Source of the DNA: Arcanobacterium phocisimile
GTDB lineage: Bacteria > Actinomycetota > Actinomycetes > Actinomycetales > Actinomycetaceae
Direction of reading: 5' to 3'
DNA length: 64,000 nucleotides
NCBI RefSeq assembly: GCF_016904675.1
Contig: NZ_CP070228.1
Location: 1,488,001 to 1,552,000 of the forward strand
The position numbers and the translations under genes were made by a program. Within the stretch, counting starts at the first letter, position 1. The number at the start of each line of letters is the position of its first letter. The notes beneath the pieces are model-generated. The model saw nothing but the letters and a program-made list of their open reading frames with translations. It was not told the origin of the DNA and made no database searches. Positions 35,518 to 45,349 of this stretch are shown here, piece after piece.

Positions 35518-36642
35518 TTAATCGACCGGGATACGCACAATACGTGGACCGAGATTACAAAATATTTCGTAATTAATTGTATCGGTCTTTTGTGCCCAAT
35601 CATCAGCAGTTAAAAAACCGCGATCTGCCGGACCAAAAAGCACAACGGTATCGCCAGCTTGAGCATCAGGTGCTTCAGCCACGAACTGATCCATACACAC
35701 CACTCCCCGAATCGGTGCTTGATGCCCGTTAGCGTTGACCGATAGGTTATTCGACGCATGCCGAGAAATACCATCAGCGTATCCCACCGGAACAACCGCC
35801 AACCGTGTGGGCCGATCAGTGACGAACGTATGCCCATATGACACGCCCACCCCCGCAGGTACCTCGCGCGTGAGAATAATATCTGCTTCTAAGGTCATCG
35901 TAGCTTCAAGACCTAAATCAGTCCCCGTGGCACGAGCTGGATTCGGACTCAAACCATAAAGCACGATGCCTGGCCGCACCATGTCATAGTGCGTTTTGGG
36001 ATGCCACAAAATACCGGCAGAAGCTGCCAGATGGCATAACGGGATCGTGACACCAGCCTGCTGTGCGCAGGCACGTGCTTGTTCAAACCGTTCGACTTGC
36101 TGATCGGTTACTGCATCGCTAACAGGATCATCTGCACACGAAAGGTGCGACCATAAGCCCACGATTTCCACAATGCCCGCCTCGGCAAGCTTTTTCACCT
36201 GTTCAAAAACACCAGGAAGCTCGGCCACATCAAAACCGCCACGCGTCATCCCAGTATCAACCTTGATATGGATACGCGCAGGACGACCGCTAGCTCGCGC
36301 AGCAGCTGAAATCTCCTCAATCGCCCACTGCGCACCAACCGACAAATCAATGTTCTGCTCAATCGCCCGTTGAAAATTCGCCCCCGGCGCATAGATCCAC
36401 GCCAAAATGTGACCATGAGTATGGGTTTGACGCAACGCCAACGCCTCATCGATCTGGGCCAGTCCCAACCAGTCAATCCCGGCTTCCCAGGCCCACTGGG
36501 CAATAAGTTCCACGCCATGACCATAACCATTAGCTTTCACGATTGCCATGAGCTGCGCGTCAGTATGGCGCCGCACGACATCGATGTTTTGCTCGAACGC
36601 ACGCCGTGAAATCAGCGCGCGAGCTGGAGCTTGATTCATCAT
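35518..36642 (-). CDS. alr: Alanine racemase
   Basis: Makes D-alanine for peptidoglycan. The PLP lysine is in AIVKANGYGHG (about residue 35). The substrate region contains HIKVDTGMTRGG and LWSHLSCADDP, and the C-terminal tyrosine-bearing segment is VSYGHTF, followed by VVPVGYADG. The length, 374 residues, is typical. The start is ATG 36642; AAGGTGAG overlaps the nnrD stop just upstream, so it is coupled to nnrD. Confidence 0.96.
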   Translation of the reverse strand: MMNQAPARALISRRAFEQNIDVVRRHTDAQLMAIVKANGYGHGVELIAQWAWEAGIDWLGLAQIDEALALRQTHTHGHILAWIYAPGANFQRAIEQNIDLSVGAQWAIEEISAAARASGRPARIHIKVDTGMTRGGFDVAELPGVFEQVKKLAEAGIVEIVGLWSHLSCADDPVSDAVTDQQVERFEQARACAQQAGVTIPLCHLAASAGILWHPKTHYDMVRPGIVLYGLSPNPARATGTDLGLEATMTLEADIILTREVPAGVGVSYGHTFVTDRPTRLAVVPVGYADGISRHASNNLSVNANGHQAPIRGVVCMDQFVAEAPDAQAGDTVVLFGPADRGFLTADDWAQKTDTINYEIFCNLGPRIVRIPVD

Positions 36643-36646
36643 AGTC

Positions 36647-37486
36647 TCACCTTGTTGGATTAAGTATCTGCCGAATTACTGGACTTACTGCATCACTAAT
36701 GCTACTCGCCTTAATCGGGTAACCCACACCCTCACTAATTCCAGAAGCGAGATTTGCGGCACGCCCATGGAGATATGCCCCCGCAGCGGCCAGCCAAGCC
36801 ACATCAACATCGGCCCGATCTTGCGCCTGCCACAACGCCAATAATGCCCCGACAATCCCAGCATAAACATCGCCAGCTCCAGCCGTAGCCCGCCACGGAC
36901 TAGCCCCCGATTGGATATAGAGCGGCCCAGCGGGGTCAGCAATAATATCGTCATACGTCGTGGTTGCCACAACTGCCCCCGTTTCAGCGGCCGCTCGCTT
37001 CGTGAAATGGACAAGGTTGCCTTCAACTTCATCACGAGTCACGTTATGTCCGCGAGCGCGCAACAACTCGGTGAGTTCTCCAGGGTGCGGGGTCAGAACA
37101 TGATGCGTAGATAACTGGCGGTGTGCAATATGTGCCAAAGCTCCGGCGTCGAAAACTGCCGGTAATCCCGAATCGACAATCTCGTTAAGCGATGCAGCGA
37201 TATCGTGTTCCCTACTGAGCCCCGAGCCGATCAGCCATGCCTGCACGCGTCCAGGTACCGCCACGGTTTCCGGATAGCGCGGCAGGACGAGTGGGCTCGC
37301 GCCGAGGTAGCGGATCATGCCTGGTCCCAACGCCCACGCTGCGCCCACACTGAGCACGCCTGCACCGGGATACTGCTCGGAGCCGGTAACGACTCCGAGC
37401 ACACCGCGCGTGTATTTATGGTCGGTAGGACCCGGTACCGGCCACCAGCGCCGAATATCTGATTCAGTCACAGATAGCGCATCCAT
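36647..37486 (-). CDS. nnrD: ADP-dependent NAD(P)H-hydrate dehydratase
   Basis: Repairs hydrated NADH and NADPH. It is a YjeF C-terminal (carbohydrate-kinase-like) domain only: GVLGVVTGSEQYPGAGVLSVGAAW near the front (split here by family), TPHPGELTELL in the middle and the phosphate loop ATAGAGDVYAGIVGALLA. At 279 residues it lacks the epimerase half that is often fused to it; the epimerase is not adjacent. The start is ATG 37486 behind GGGAGG. It lies 9 bases after glmS and 4 before alr, in a compact run of wall genes. Confidence 0.9.
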   Translation of the reverse strand: MDALSVTESDIRRWWPVPGPTDHKYTRGVLGVVTGSEQYPGAGVLSVGAAWALGPGMIRYLGASPLVLPRYPETVAVPGRVQAWLIGSGLSREHDIAASLNEIVDSGLPAVFDAGALAHIAHRQLSTHHVLTPHPGELTELLRARGHNVTRDEVEGNLVHFTKRAAAETGAVVATTTYDDIIADPAGPLYIQSGASPWRATAGAGDVYAGIVGALLALWQAQDRADVDVAWLAAAGAYLHGRAANLASGISEGVGYPIKASSISDAVSPVIRQILNPTR

Positions 37487-37495
37487 GCCGCCTCC

Positions 37496-39352
37496 CTAGT
37501 CCACGGTAACCGACTTTGCCAAGTTGCGTGGCTTATCGACGTCGAACCCTTTCACAGAGGCGAGTTCGGAAGCAAAAATCTGCAATGGAATCACGGTAAC
37601 TAGCGGCATCATGAGGGTTGGCGTGGAGTGCGGGACGCGGATAATCGCTGTTGCATGATCGTCAACCGCACTATCGCCTTCTTCAGCGATTACGATTGCG
37701 CGCGCCCCTCGGGCGATCACTTCGTGAATATTCGACATGACTTTCGAATGCAGAAGCGGGCGGCGGGGAGTTGGCGCGATGACGAAGATCGGCAGGTCGT
37801 CTTCTACCAGAGCAATCGGTCCATGCTTGAGCTCGCCGGCAGCGAAACCTTCGGCATGAATGTAAGCAAGCTCTTTGAGTTTCAGCGCACCTTCCAGAGC
37901 AATCGGGAACCCAACGTGGCGTCCTAAGAACAGCACCGAGTTTACCTCCGCCATGGTGCGCGCTAGTTCGCGAATCTGTTCTTCTTGTTCGAGTACGAAT
38001 TCCATGCGTTGTGGCATCGCGTGGAGTTCTTCGAGATATCCAGCGATTTCGTCAACGAACTTGTTTCCGCGCAACTGAGCTAGGTACAAGCCAAGCAGGT
38101 AGGTTGCGGTGATTTGAGCGGTGAACGCCTTAGTTGAGGCGACTGCGATTTCTGGGCCAGCATGCGTGTAAAGCACGGCGTCGGCTTCACGTGCAATAGT
38201 CGATGCGTAGGTATTGACGATGGCCAACACGCGCGCTCCTTGTTCAGAGGCGTGACGCACAGCCATTAGTGTGTCCATGGTTTCACCGGATTGCGAAATT
38301 GCGACGACGAGGGTTTTCGAGGTGACGATCGGGTCGCGGTAACGGAATTCGTGTGCGAGTTCGACTTCGACCGGGATCCGGCACCAGTGTTCGATCGCGT
38401 ATTTGGCGACGTGGCCAGCATAGGCTGCCGTACCGCAGGCGACGACGATGATTTTGTCGATGGCGCGCAGTTCGTACTCTTCGATCCGCAGTTCGTCGAG
38501 TTTGAGGTGACCGTCCGGGGTGGTGCGCCCGCGCAGAGTTTCAGCGACCGCACTTGGTTGTTCGTGGATTTCTTTATCCATGAAGGTTGGGTAGCCGTCG
38601 TGCATGGCAGTTTCAAGATTCCAGTCGACGCTGAATTTCTCAGCGTGCGCTTGGTTGCCAGCAAAGTCAGTAACGGTTACTTCGTGTGCGGTGAGGGTGA
38701 CGATTTGGTCTTGTCCCACAGCCATGGCTTCTTTTGTTCGGCCGACGAAGGCGACGACGTCGGAGCCGAAGAAGTTTTCTTCGTCACCAAGACCAACGAC
38801 GAGTGGCGAGTTTCGGCGCGCTCCCACAAGCCGGTCTGGTTGCCCAGCATAGGTTGCTACGACGGCAAACGAGCCTTCAAGGCGGGCCACGACGCCGAGC
38901 ATTGCTTGGGTGAGATCGCCCCGTTCGGCAACTGCTTTGCCGAGCATATGAGCGATGACTTCCGAATCAGTATCTGAGGCGAACTCGATGCCTTGGGCAA
39001 TGAGGTCGTTACGCAGCTGCGGAGCATTTTCGATGATTCCGTTGTGCACAATCGCCACTCTACCATCGGCAGATAGATGCGGATGGGAGTTACGATCTGA
39101 CGGGATACCGTGAGTAGCCCAGCGGGTGTGACCAATAGCGGCAGGACTTTGCGCTAACGGTTCTTCGGCTAACACGGCACGCAGATCAGCAACTCGGCCA
39201 GCACGTTTACGCATCGCAACACATTCACCATCGAGAACAGCAACTCCTGCCGAGTCGTATCCACGATATTCGAGACGTTCGAGTCCACTAAGAACAACTT
39301 CTTGAGCAGTTGACGACGTTTGGGCACCTATATATCCAACAATTCCACACAT
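37496..39352 (-). CDS. glmS: Glutamine-fructose-6-phosphate aminotransferase
   Basis: Makes glucosamine-6-phosphate, the entry to UDP-GlcNAc and peptidoglycan. The N-terminal class II amidotransferase has its catalytic Cys2 at the very start (MCGIVGYIG) and GHTRWATHG. Two SIS sugar-binding domains follow, with CGTAAYAGH, ISQSGETMDTL and HVGFPIALEGALKLKE. It has 618 residues. I chose ATG 39352 because maturation requires the cysteine at position 2; the frame is open upstream for another 74 codons, with no function. There is no sign of a glmS ribozyme upstream. Confidence 0.97.
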   Translation of the reverse strand: MCGIVGYIGAQTSSTAQEVVLSGLERLEYRGYDSAGVAVLDGECVAMRKRAGRVADLRAVLAEEPLAQSPAAIGHTRWATHGIPSDRNSHPHLSADGRVAIVHNGIIENAPQLRNDLIAQGIEFASDTDSEVIAHMLGKAVAERGDLTQAMLGVVARLEGSFAVVATYAGQPDRLVGARRNSPLVVGLGDEENFFGSDVVAFVGRTKEAMAVGQDQIVTLTAHEVTVTDFAGNQAHAEKFSVDWNLETAMHDGYPTFMDKEIHEQPSAVAETLRGRTTPDGHLKLDELRIEEYELRAIDKIIVVACGTAAYAGHVAKYAIEHWCRIPVEVELAHEFRYRDPIVTSKTLVVAISQSGETMDTLMAVRHASEQGARVLAIVNTYASTIAREADAVLYTHAGPEIAVASTKAFTAQITATYLLGLYLAQLRGNKFVDEIAGYLEELHAMPQRMEFVLEQEEQIRELARTMAEVNSVLFLGRHVGFPIALEGALKLKELAYIHAEGFAAGELKHGPIALVEDDLPIFVIAPTPRRPLLHSKVMSNIHEVIARGARAIVIAEEGDSAVDDHATAIIRVPHSTPTLMMPLVTVIPLQIFASELASVKGFDVDKPRNLAKSVTVD

Positions 39353-39540
39353 GAACTTAACACTACCGGGGAGATCAGGTTCCGCGTCACTCAACCTGTC
39401 AGACAACGTCGACAAATGGCGGTATGCCGAAGAATTTTCTCTATAAATCCGCACTTTTACCAGTACAGAATTCTTCCAGGGACGCCACAAATTTTGCTCT
39501 GAAACTGGCATTATCGCCGTTTTATTGTCAAAATCGAAAC

Positions 39541-40482
39541 ATGTACAGCTCCGACCTCTCGGCCTTCGTGACATTTACTCGCAGCGAATGGGCCGATCTC
39601 GCACGCAACACAGAACTCCCCCTAACCCAAGAAGACATCGCTCATCTTGCGGCGTTAGGTGATCCCATAACTGTGGCCGAGGTCGATGCGATTTATCGGC
39701 CATTAACGGCATTAATGCACATGTATGCACGCAATACTGAGCGGTTGTTTTCTGAATCGAAAAATTTTCTTGGTTTCAATGAACTCCGTGTACCGTGGAT
39801 TGTTGGCATCGCAGGCTCAGTATCCGCAGGAAAATCTACTGTCGCGCGATTACTGCGCGAACTGCTCAGCCGCTCACCCGAAACCCCGCGCGTTGACCTT
39901 GTCACCACTGACGGATTCTTACTCCCCAACGCCGTACTCGACCAACGTCGAATACTCACTCGCAAAGGATTCCCTGAATCTTATGACCGGCGCGCTATCC
40001 TCGCCTTCCTCGCTGCCGTCAAATCTGGACGACGCAATGTCACCGCCCCGGTCTACGACCACGTCACCTACGATATTGTGCCCAATGAATATATCGTCGT
40101 CGATCGGCCAGATATTCTCATCGTCGAAGGCCTTAACGTTCTCCAACCTGCTCCTGGCATTGCGGCCCACGAATTTTCTGCAGTATCTGACTTCTTCGAT
40201 TTCACCATCTACGTTGACGCCCCAGAAGAGGCCCTCGAACGCTGGTATATCGAACGATTCTTAAAACTCCGCTCCACTGCATTCACCAACGATGCTTCCT
40301 ATTTCCGGAATTATGCGAACCTCACCGATAGTCAGGCTCGCGAAACTGCCCGCCAAATATGGGGTGCAATCAACTTGCCCAACCTGCGACACAATATCGC
40401 CCCTACCCGAAACCGCGCCACCGTCATCCTCAAAAAAGGTCCAAATCATACAATCGACCAAGTTCACGTCAGGAAACTTTGA
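39541..40482 (+). CDS. coaA: Pantothenate kinase, type I
   Basis: Phosphorylates pantothenate, the first step to CoA. Walker A GSVSAGKST is at residues 92-100 and VDLVTTDGFLLPNAVLD carries the catalytic aspartate. KGFPESYDRRAILAFL, YDHVTYDIVPNE and VEGLNVLQP are CoaA signatures. The 313-residue length is typical. The start is ATG 39541; no ribosome site is seen, so the message may be leaderless. It is divergent from glmS and convergent with glmM. Confidence 0.95.
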   Translation: MYSSDLSAFVTFTRSEWADLARNTELPLTQEDIAHLAALGDPITVAEVDAIYRPLTALMHMYARNTERLFSESKNFLGFNELRVPWIVGIAGSVSAGKSTVARLLRELLSRSPETPRVDLVTTDGFLLPNAVLDQRRILTRKGFPESYDRRAILAFLAAVKSGRRNVTAPVYDHVTYDIVPNEYIVVDRPDILIVEGLNVLQPAPGIAAHEFSAVSDFFDFTIYVDAPEEALERWYIERFLKLRSTAFTNDASYFRNYANLTDSQARETARQIWGAINLPNLRHNIAPTRNRATVILKKGPNHTIDQVHVRKL

Positions 40483-40643
40483 CTGAGCTACCAGTACTCT
40501 TGATATCTGGCTATCTCACAAGCGTTTTCTTCTCAGAAGAGCACGCACTTTTGCCTGATACAAAAATCGTACGAGCCAAGGAAATACCCTGACTCGCACG
40601 AGGAATTATAAAACTCATTGAATGAGCACAATCGGCAATTGTT

Positions 40644-41975
40644 TTATAAAGCTAAACGTTGCTCCACAACATCAGCTAACCGTTGCGCAACCGAATCTGC
40701 CTGTTCCTGAGTTGGTGCTTCAACCATCACCCGAACGAGCGGCTCAGTGCCAGAAGCCCGCAATAGTACTCGTCCAGTATCACCTAGTTCTTTCTCTGCG
40801 ACCGCAACCTCGTCCATCACGTCAGATGTACGCGCCTTATCAACATTCGGGACATTGATCAGCGTCTGCGGCAACCGAGTTATGAACGACACCGCGTCGG
40901 CCAGAGTGCCACCACGTCGAGCCATTTCCGATGCCACCAGAATTGCTGTCAAAGTGCCGTCCCCGGTAGTAGCATGATGCAAGTTGATCACGTGACCGGA
41001 CTGCTCGCCACCAAGTATATAACCGTGAGCAAGCATCTCTTCAAGAACGTACCGATCGCCCACCTTGGTTGCCACAAAATTAATATCGGCTTCACGCATT
41101 GCCAACGTCAAACCAAGATTCGACATCACAGTACCCACCAGCGTATTACCAGTGAGCAGTCCCTGAGCTTTCAACGAGACGGCGAGCAAACCCATAATAT
41201 GATCGCCGTCGACGATCTGACCGTGCGCATTAACCGCCAAACAACGATCCGCATCACCGTCGAACGCAAAACCAAAATCAGCCTCCGAAGCAACAACCAT
41301 TGCTTGTAGTTGTTCTGGGTGAGTTGAACCCGCGTTACGGTTAATGTTTTTGCCATCTGGAGAAGCGTTAATAACCGAAACGTCCGCACCCAATTCTTGT
41401 AATGCTGCTGGAGCAACATTCGAGGCCGCACCATTGGCACAATCAAGAATAATGCGCAAACCAGACAGGTCTGCACCGCAACGAATCAGATGGTCGATAT
41501 ACACTTGGTCGGAAACAATCGCATTTTCGCGCATATAGCCGACGCCAGCACCAATCGGACGATCCCATTCTTGCCCGAGAACAGCTTCAATCTCGTCTTC
41601 GATAGTATCGTCAAGCTTGAAGCCATCTCCAGAAATGAACTTAATCCCGTTATCTGGCATAGCATTATGGGAAGCGGAAATCATCACGCCAAGATCGTAA
41701 TCGCGGGCAGAAGTCAAGTAGGCGATACCTGGGGTGGGAATCTCGCGCACATGTTCAACGTCCACTCCTGCCGAAGAAAGACCAGCAGCAACTGCGTGAC
41801 TCAACATGCCTGACGACTGGCGGGTATCGCGCCCCACGATAGCTTTTGGTCGATGATCTGTCACATTGCGTGCCAAGACGCGCGCGGCTGCTTCTCCGAG
41901 TTGTAACGCAAACGGAGCAGTGATTTCCCGATTAGCTAGACCTCGGACTCCGTCGGTACCAAATAGACGTGCCAT
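40644..41975 (-). CDS. glmM: Phosphoglucosamine mutase
   Basis: Interconverts glucosamine-6- and glucosamine-1-phosphate between GlmS and GlmU. The active serine lies in GVMISASHNAMPDNGIKF (about residue 100). The metal motif is AFDGDADRCLA, the sugar loop GGEQSGHVI and the phosphate site RASGTEPLVRVM. The length, 443 residues, is normal. The N-terminal RLFGTDGVRGLAN is typical. The 236 bases upstream to rpsI hold its promoter and the rpsI terminator. Confidence 0.97.
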   Translation of the reverse strand: MARLFGTDGVRGLANREITAPFALQLGEAAARVLARNVTDHRPKAIVGRDTRQSSGMLSHAVAAGLSSAGVDVEHVREIPTPGIAYLTSARDYDLGVMISASHNAMPDNGIKFISGDGFKLDDTIEDEIEAVLGQEWDRPIGAGVGYMRENAIVSDQVYIDHLIRCGADLSGLRIILDCANGAASNVAPAALQELGADVSVINASPDGKNINRNAGSTHPEQLQAMVVASEADFGFAFDGDADRCLAVNAHGQIVDGDHIMGLLAVSLKAQGLLTGNTLVGTVMSNLGLTLAMREADINFVATKVGDRYVLEEMLAHGYILGGEQSGHVINLHHATTGDGTLTAILVASEMARRGGTLADAVSFITRLPQTLINVPNVDKARTSDVMDEVAVAEKELGDTGRVLLRASGTEPLVRVMVEAPTQEQADSVAQRLADVVEQRLAL

Positions 41976-42155
41976 TATCTCTCCTCACACTGCACTAATA
42001 ATTATTAAAGCCTAATACATTGCCGACGGAATACTTGCGACATCCGCGCTTTGTTCCCAATCTAGTCAACTAAGACACAATTTATTCATAGATGCCGTTA
42101 AAGCTGGCAACGGAGCAAGACACAACAAACCCCGGCACGCAACGTGCGAAATACA

Positions 42156-42189
42156 AAGTTTGGCTCCACCAAAAGGTGGAGCCAAACTT
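42156..42189 (-). terminator. Terminator of rplM-rpsI
   Basis: AAGTTTGGCTCCACC at 42156-42170 pairs perfectly with GGTGGAGCCAAACTT at 42175-42189, 23 bases past the rpsI stop. Confidence 0.85.
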
Positions 42190-42211
42190 GATGTTGTCCA
42201 ATAACTGAAAA

Positions 42212-42697
42212 TCAGCGCTTGGAGAACTGCGAAGCCTTACGTGCCTTCTTCAAACCAGCCTTCTTGCGCTCAACTGCGCGAGCGTCACGGGCTAGGAAGC
42301 CAGCCTTCTTCAAAGCTGGACGGTTAGCATCACGATCGATTTCGTTCAATGCACGAGAAACGCCGAGACGAAGCGCACCAGCCTGACCGGAGGTGCCGCC
42401 GCCGTTAATGCGTGCGATAACATCGAAGCGACCTTCGATGTCGAGTAGAACGAATGGGGAATTAACGAGTTGCTGGTGCAACTTGTTTGGGAAGTAGTCC
42501 TCGAGGGTACGGCCGTTGATCTTCCACGAGCCAGTACCTGGGACGAGACGGACACGAGCAACTGCTTCCTTACGACGACCCAGGCCTGCGCCTGGTGCGG
42601 TCAGGGATGTACCCTGGCCGGTCTTGGGAGCCTCGGTCTCAGAGGTGTACGAGCTTGGGGTTTCCTCAAACTCTACGGTTTCGGTGGTCTCAGCCAC
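42212..42697 (-). CDS. rpsI: 30S ribosomal protein S9
   Basis: Binds the 16S rRNA head; its C-terminal basic tail reaches the P-site tRNA. The tail [12 protein letters not shown] and the core [19 protein letters not shown] are typical. The first 38 residues are an acidic, Thr-rich extension beyond the usual 130-residue protein, as in some actinobacteria. It follows rplM by 29 bases. Confidence 0.95.
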   Translation of the reverse strand: MAETTETVEFEETPSSYTSETEAPKTGQGTSLTAPGAGLGRRKEAVARVRLVPGTGSWKINGRTLEDYFPNKLHQQLVNSPFVLLDIEGRFDVIARINGGGTSGQAGALRLGVSRALNEIDRDANRPALKKAGFLARDARAVERKKAGLKKARKASQFSKR

Positions 42698-42726
42698 GGT
42701 TCTCCTTAAATCTTTTCCGGACAGGG

Positions 42727-43170
42727 TTACTGCGCAACCTGGGTAAGCTCAAGAGCTTCAGGGTGCTGGGCAGCATGTGGGTGCTCAGCCCCACGGTAGA
42801 CCTTCAGCTTAGAAAGCTGCTGACGTCCCAATGTGTTCTTAGGCAACATGCCGGCAACAGCCTTCATGACTGCCTTTTCCGGATTCTCTTCCAAGAGTTC
42901 GGTGTAGGACGTAGCGGTCAAGCCACCTGGCTGACCAGAGTGTCGGTAAGCGATCTTCTGCTCGCGCTTCGAACCGGTCAGTGCGACCTTTTCAGCGTTG
43001 ATGATAATGACGAAATCGCCGGTATCAGCATGCGGAGCGAAGTTGGGCTTGTGCTTCCCACGGAGCAGGATGGCAACTTGAGATGCCAGACGGCCAAGGA
43101 CGACGTCGGTGGCGTCAATGACGTACCACTTCTTTTCGACGTCTCCGGGCTTCGGTGAATACGTGCGCAC
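42727..43170 (-). CDS. rplM: 50S ribosomal protein L13
   Basis: An early assembly protein of the large subunit. The sequence from [20 protein letters not shown] followed by [10 protein letters not shown] to [20 protein letters not shown] (then PHAAQ) matches the family. I chose GTG 43170, giving the family length of 147 residues, with AAGG 8 bases upstream; the ATG at 43209 has no ribosome site. A strong promoter lies 170-195 bases upstream. It heads the rplM-rpsI operon. Confidence 0.94.
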   Translation of the reverse strand: MRTYSPKPGDVEKKWYVIDATDVVLGRLASQVAILLRGKHKPNFAPHADTGDFVIIINAEKVALTGSKREQKIAYRHSGQPGGLTATSYTELLEENPEKAVMKAVAGMLPKNTLGRQQLSKLKVYRGAEHPHAAQHPEALELTQVAQ

Positions 43171-43335
43171 TTGCGTAGCCTTCGTTTCTTTAATCGCGGA
43201 TAGCTTCATCGATTGCTATGGCAATGGCTTACTGCCGAATAACAAGCGACCTATCCAATGGTCAAGTTAACGTTGCTGGCAGTGTTATGAGACGAGTGGG
43301 ATTGCATCTTCATACAACATGCACAGCATTAAGAA

Positions 43336-43364
43336 ACTCTACTGTGATTTACCGCAATGGTCAA
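43336..43364 (-). promoter_or_regulatory. Sigma-70 type promoter of rplM-rpsI
   Basis: On the minus strand TTGACC (43364-43359) and TAGAGT (43341-43336) are 17 bases apart. This predicts an untranslated leader of about 160 bases before the GTG at 43170. The rest of 43171-43493 shows no gene I can support. Confidence 0.7.
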
Positions 43365-43493
43365 AGGAAAACTGAACGTTGTGGTGCGGTTCATCCCAAG
43401 CGTGCTTCATCTTTTGAGTATCACGGTTATGCATCTGCGAGAAATGGCCACTTGCTCCACGGCAAACGGGGCGAACGATGACCAGCGATCATC

Positions 43494-44378
43494 TCATCCC
43501 CCGCGGTACCGGCGCGCCTGAGCAGCCTGTACTCCATATAACTCCGGCTCAGGATAACCAATACGCTCCAAAGTCAACGGATGCGGTGGGGCGATAACAA
43601 CCTGGCCGTCACGATTTTGCTCGATCAGTCGCTGATAAGGCCACTCTTCCCCACGCCTACCCCGACCAACCTCAATGAACGTCCCCATCAAGGTACGGAC
43701 CTGAGAATGACAGAACGCGTCGGCACGCGCCGTGCCAACGACAACTCCGTCAACACGAGTAAAGCTCAGTTCGTGCAACGTACGCACTGTAGAAGCCCCC
43801 TCACGTGGCTTACAGTACGACAAAAAGTTATGTTCACCCAACAAACCAGTAACCGCACGATTCATTGCCTCAAGGTCTAATTCATCAGCCAACCACAATA
43901 CATCTCTCCGTTGTGGATCCCAGCATGCTACACCGTCAGCGATCCGATAACTATAGGAACGCCATAATGCCGAAAAACGAGCATCAAATTCTTCAGACAC
44001 CGGTACAACATCATGAATAACGACGTCGGAAAACCCCTTCGGCGCACCAACAATCACTCCCCCTGTACTGCGGGCCAACATCGAATTTGCCCGGTGGACC
44101 AGGGACTGGGCCGCAGTACGCGAAGAACGACCCGGTAATGCCAGCCAGGATTCACGCGGAATATCACAGTGTGCAACCTGATGGCGGGCATGCACTCCCG
44201 CGTCAGTACGTCCAGCAACCGTTAAAACCACCGGTTGGCGCACAATCGCAGAAAGGACATTTTCTAACTCGCCCTGGACCGTCCGTAGACCTGGCTGGGC
44301 CGCCCAACCGTGAAAGTGATTACCGTCGTAGCCTAAATCTAGCCGAAGACGTATATTTTGCGCTAGCGTCGAAGTCAT
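43494..44378 (-). CDS. truA: tRNA pseudouridine synthase A
   Basis: Makes pseudouridine at positions 38-40 of tRNA anticodon stems. The catalytic aspartate is in VAGRTDAGVHARHQVAH (about residue 65), with RLDLGYDGNHFHGWAAQPG at the front and CHSQVRTLMGTFIEVG near the C-terminus. It has 294 residues from ATG 44378; a longer frame starts at 44429 without similarity. It overlaps the start of the divergent ppgK by two bases. Confidence 0.95.
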   Translation of the reverse strand: MTSTLAQNIRLRLDLGYDGNHFHGWAAQPGLRTVQGELENVLSAIVRQPVVLTVAGRTDAGVHARHQVAHCDIPRESWLALPGRSSRTAAQSLVHRANSMLARSTGGVIVGAPKGFSDVVIHDVVPVSEEFDARFSALWRSYSYRIADGVACWDPQRRDVLWLADELDLEAMNRAVTGLLGEHNFLSYCKPREGASTVRTLHELSFTRVDGVVVGTARADAFCHSQVRTLMGTFIEVGRGRRGEEWPYQRLIEQNRDGQVVIAPPHPLTLERIGYPEPELYGVQAAQARRYRGG

Positions 44379-45174
44379 GACTGCAGGATCCCATAAACCG
44401 TTGCCGAACCCCAACTCGACAGGCAACACTCTCAGCCTTGACTTCGGCGGATCGAGCGTGAAATCCGTTGTCCTATCTGCCGAAGGTAGTCCGCTGAGCG
44501 AGTATTGTATTGAAGAAATTCGTTATCCGTTCTCTCCCGACGATATGCTGGCGAAAATCGACGAACACGCGCAAAGTCATCGGTTCCCTGTTTTCCGAGT
44601 AACCGTTGGCATGCCTGGGATTGTGCGCGACGGCGTCGTTATTCATACCCCTCACTACATTCGCCCAGCTGGCCCCGGCAGCCCTGTCGATGCTGACCTT
44701 GCCAGCCAATGGAATCACTGCGACATGAAGTCAGCTATAGAAGACGCGACCTCGTGGCCAGCTCTCGTCGTGAACGATGCGCTCGTCGCAGCTGCGGCAG
44801 TAATTGAAGGCGCTGGAAGCGAACTTGTCCTGACTTTCGGTACTGGACTGGGGATTGCGTTTGCAGTCAACGGCCGGATCACCGAGCATATCGAAATATC
44901 GCACGCACCAAGCCCGCTAGGTGGCACTTTCGATGACGTCGTTGGTGCGATTAACGATCCTGCAACCGACGTTCAGGAGTGGTCACTGCAGATTTGTGCC
45001 GTGGTGGACGCATTATGGCCGATGTATCGGTGGGACCGTCTCTATATTGGCGGTGGAAATTCGATGCAACTTAGTGACACTGCACGTGAATCCTTAACTG
45101 ATCACGGTGCAACATTTTTAGACTACGAAGCAGGAGCTCGCGGTGGCGTACGCGCTTGGCAGTTTATTCCCTGA
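44377..45174 (+). CDS. ppgK: ROK-family kinase, polyphosphate-glucokinase-like
   Basis: Probably phosphorylates glucose with polyphosphate or ATP. The phosphate-1 motif LSLDFGGSSVKSVVLS is near residue 18, the sugar-region aspartate in LVVNDALVAA, the phosphate-2 motif VLTFGTGLGIAFAVNG, and the C-terminal YIGGGNSMQL. At 265 residues it is close to the PpgK family. The ATG at 44377 lacks a ribosome site and shares bases with the truA start; a TTG at 44401 is an alternative. The donor cannot be told from sequence. Confidence 0.75.
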   Translation: MTAGSHKPLPNPNSTGNTLSLDFGGSSVKSVVLSAEGSPLSEYCIEEIRYPFSPDDMLAKIDEHAQSHRFPVFRVTVGMPGIVRDGVVIHTPHYIRPAGPGSPVDADLASQWNHCDMKSAIEDATSWPALVVNDALVAAAAVIEGAGSELVLTFGTGLGIAFAVNGRITEHIEISHAPSPLGGTFDDVVGAINDPATDVQEWSLQICAVVDALWPMYRWDRLYIGGGNSMQLSDTARESLTDHGATFLDYEAGARGGVRAWQFIP

Positions 45175-45194
45175 GAATGCGCTGCCTTACATAT

Positions 45195-45224
45195 TGAGGG
45201 TGCAACCAACAGGTTGCACCCTCA
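45195..45224 (+). terminator. Terminator of ppgK
   Basis: TGAGGGTGCAACC at 45195-45207 pairs with GGTTGCACCCTCA at 45212-45224 over a 4-base loop, 21 bases after the ppgK stop. Confidence 0.8.
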
Positions 45225-45247
45225 GCTATTAACGATTTGGGACAACA

Positions 45248-45296
45248 AAGCATAGTGGGCGTGATAACCATGATGGTTATCACGCCCACTATGCTT
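45248..45296 (-). terminator. Very long perfect hairpin after rplQ
   Basis: A perfect 23-bp stem (45248-45270 with 45274-45296) with a 3-base loop; the left arm begins AAGCATAGTGGGCGTGATAA. It ends the rpsM-to-rplQ unit and faces the ppgK terminator. Confidence 0.85.
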
Positions 45297-45349
45297 AACG
45301 TATATCTACGCGCTATCCGATAACTGTATCAGTCACCCGTGGACCTGGA

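Noticed and set aside
39353-39540. glmS ribozyme or riboswitch upstream of glmS
   Set aside because: The 188-base gap to coaA is short and no ribozyme core pairing could be seen.
43218-43481. 87-codon plus-strand frame between rplM and truA
   Set aside because: It overlaps the rplM promoter and leader, lacks a ribosome site and resembles no family.
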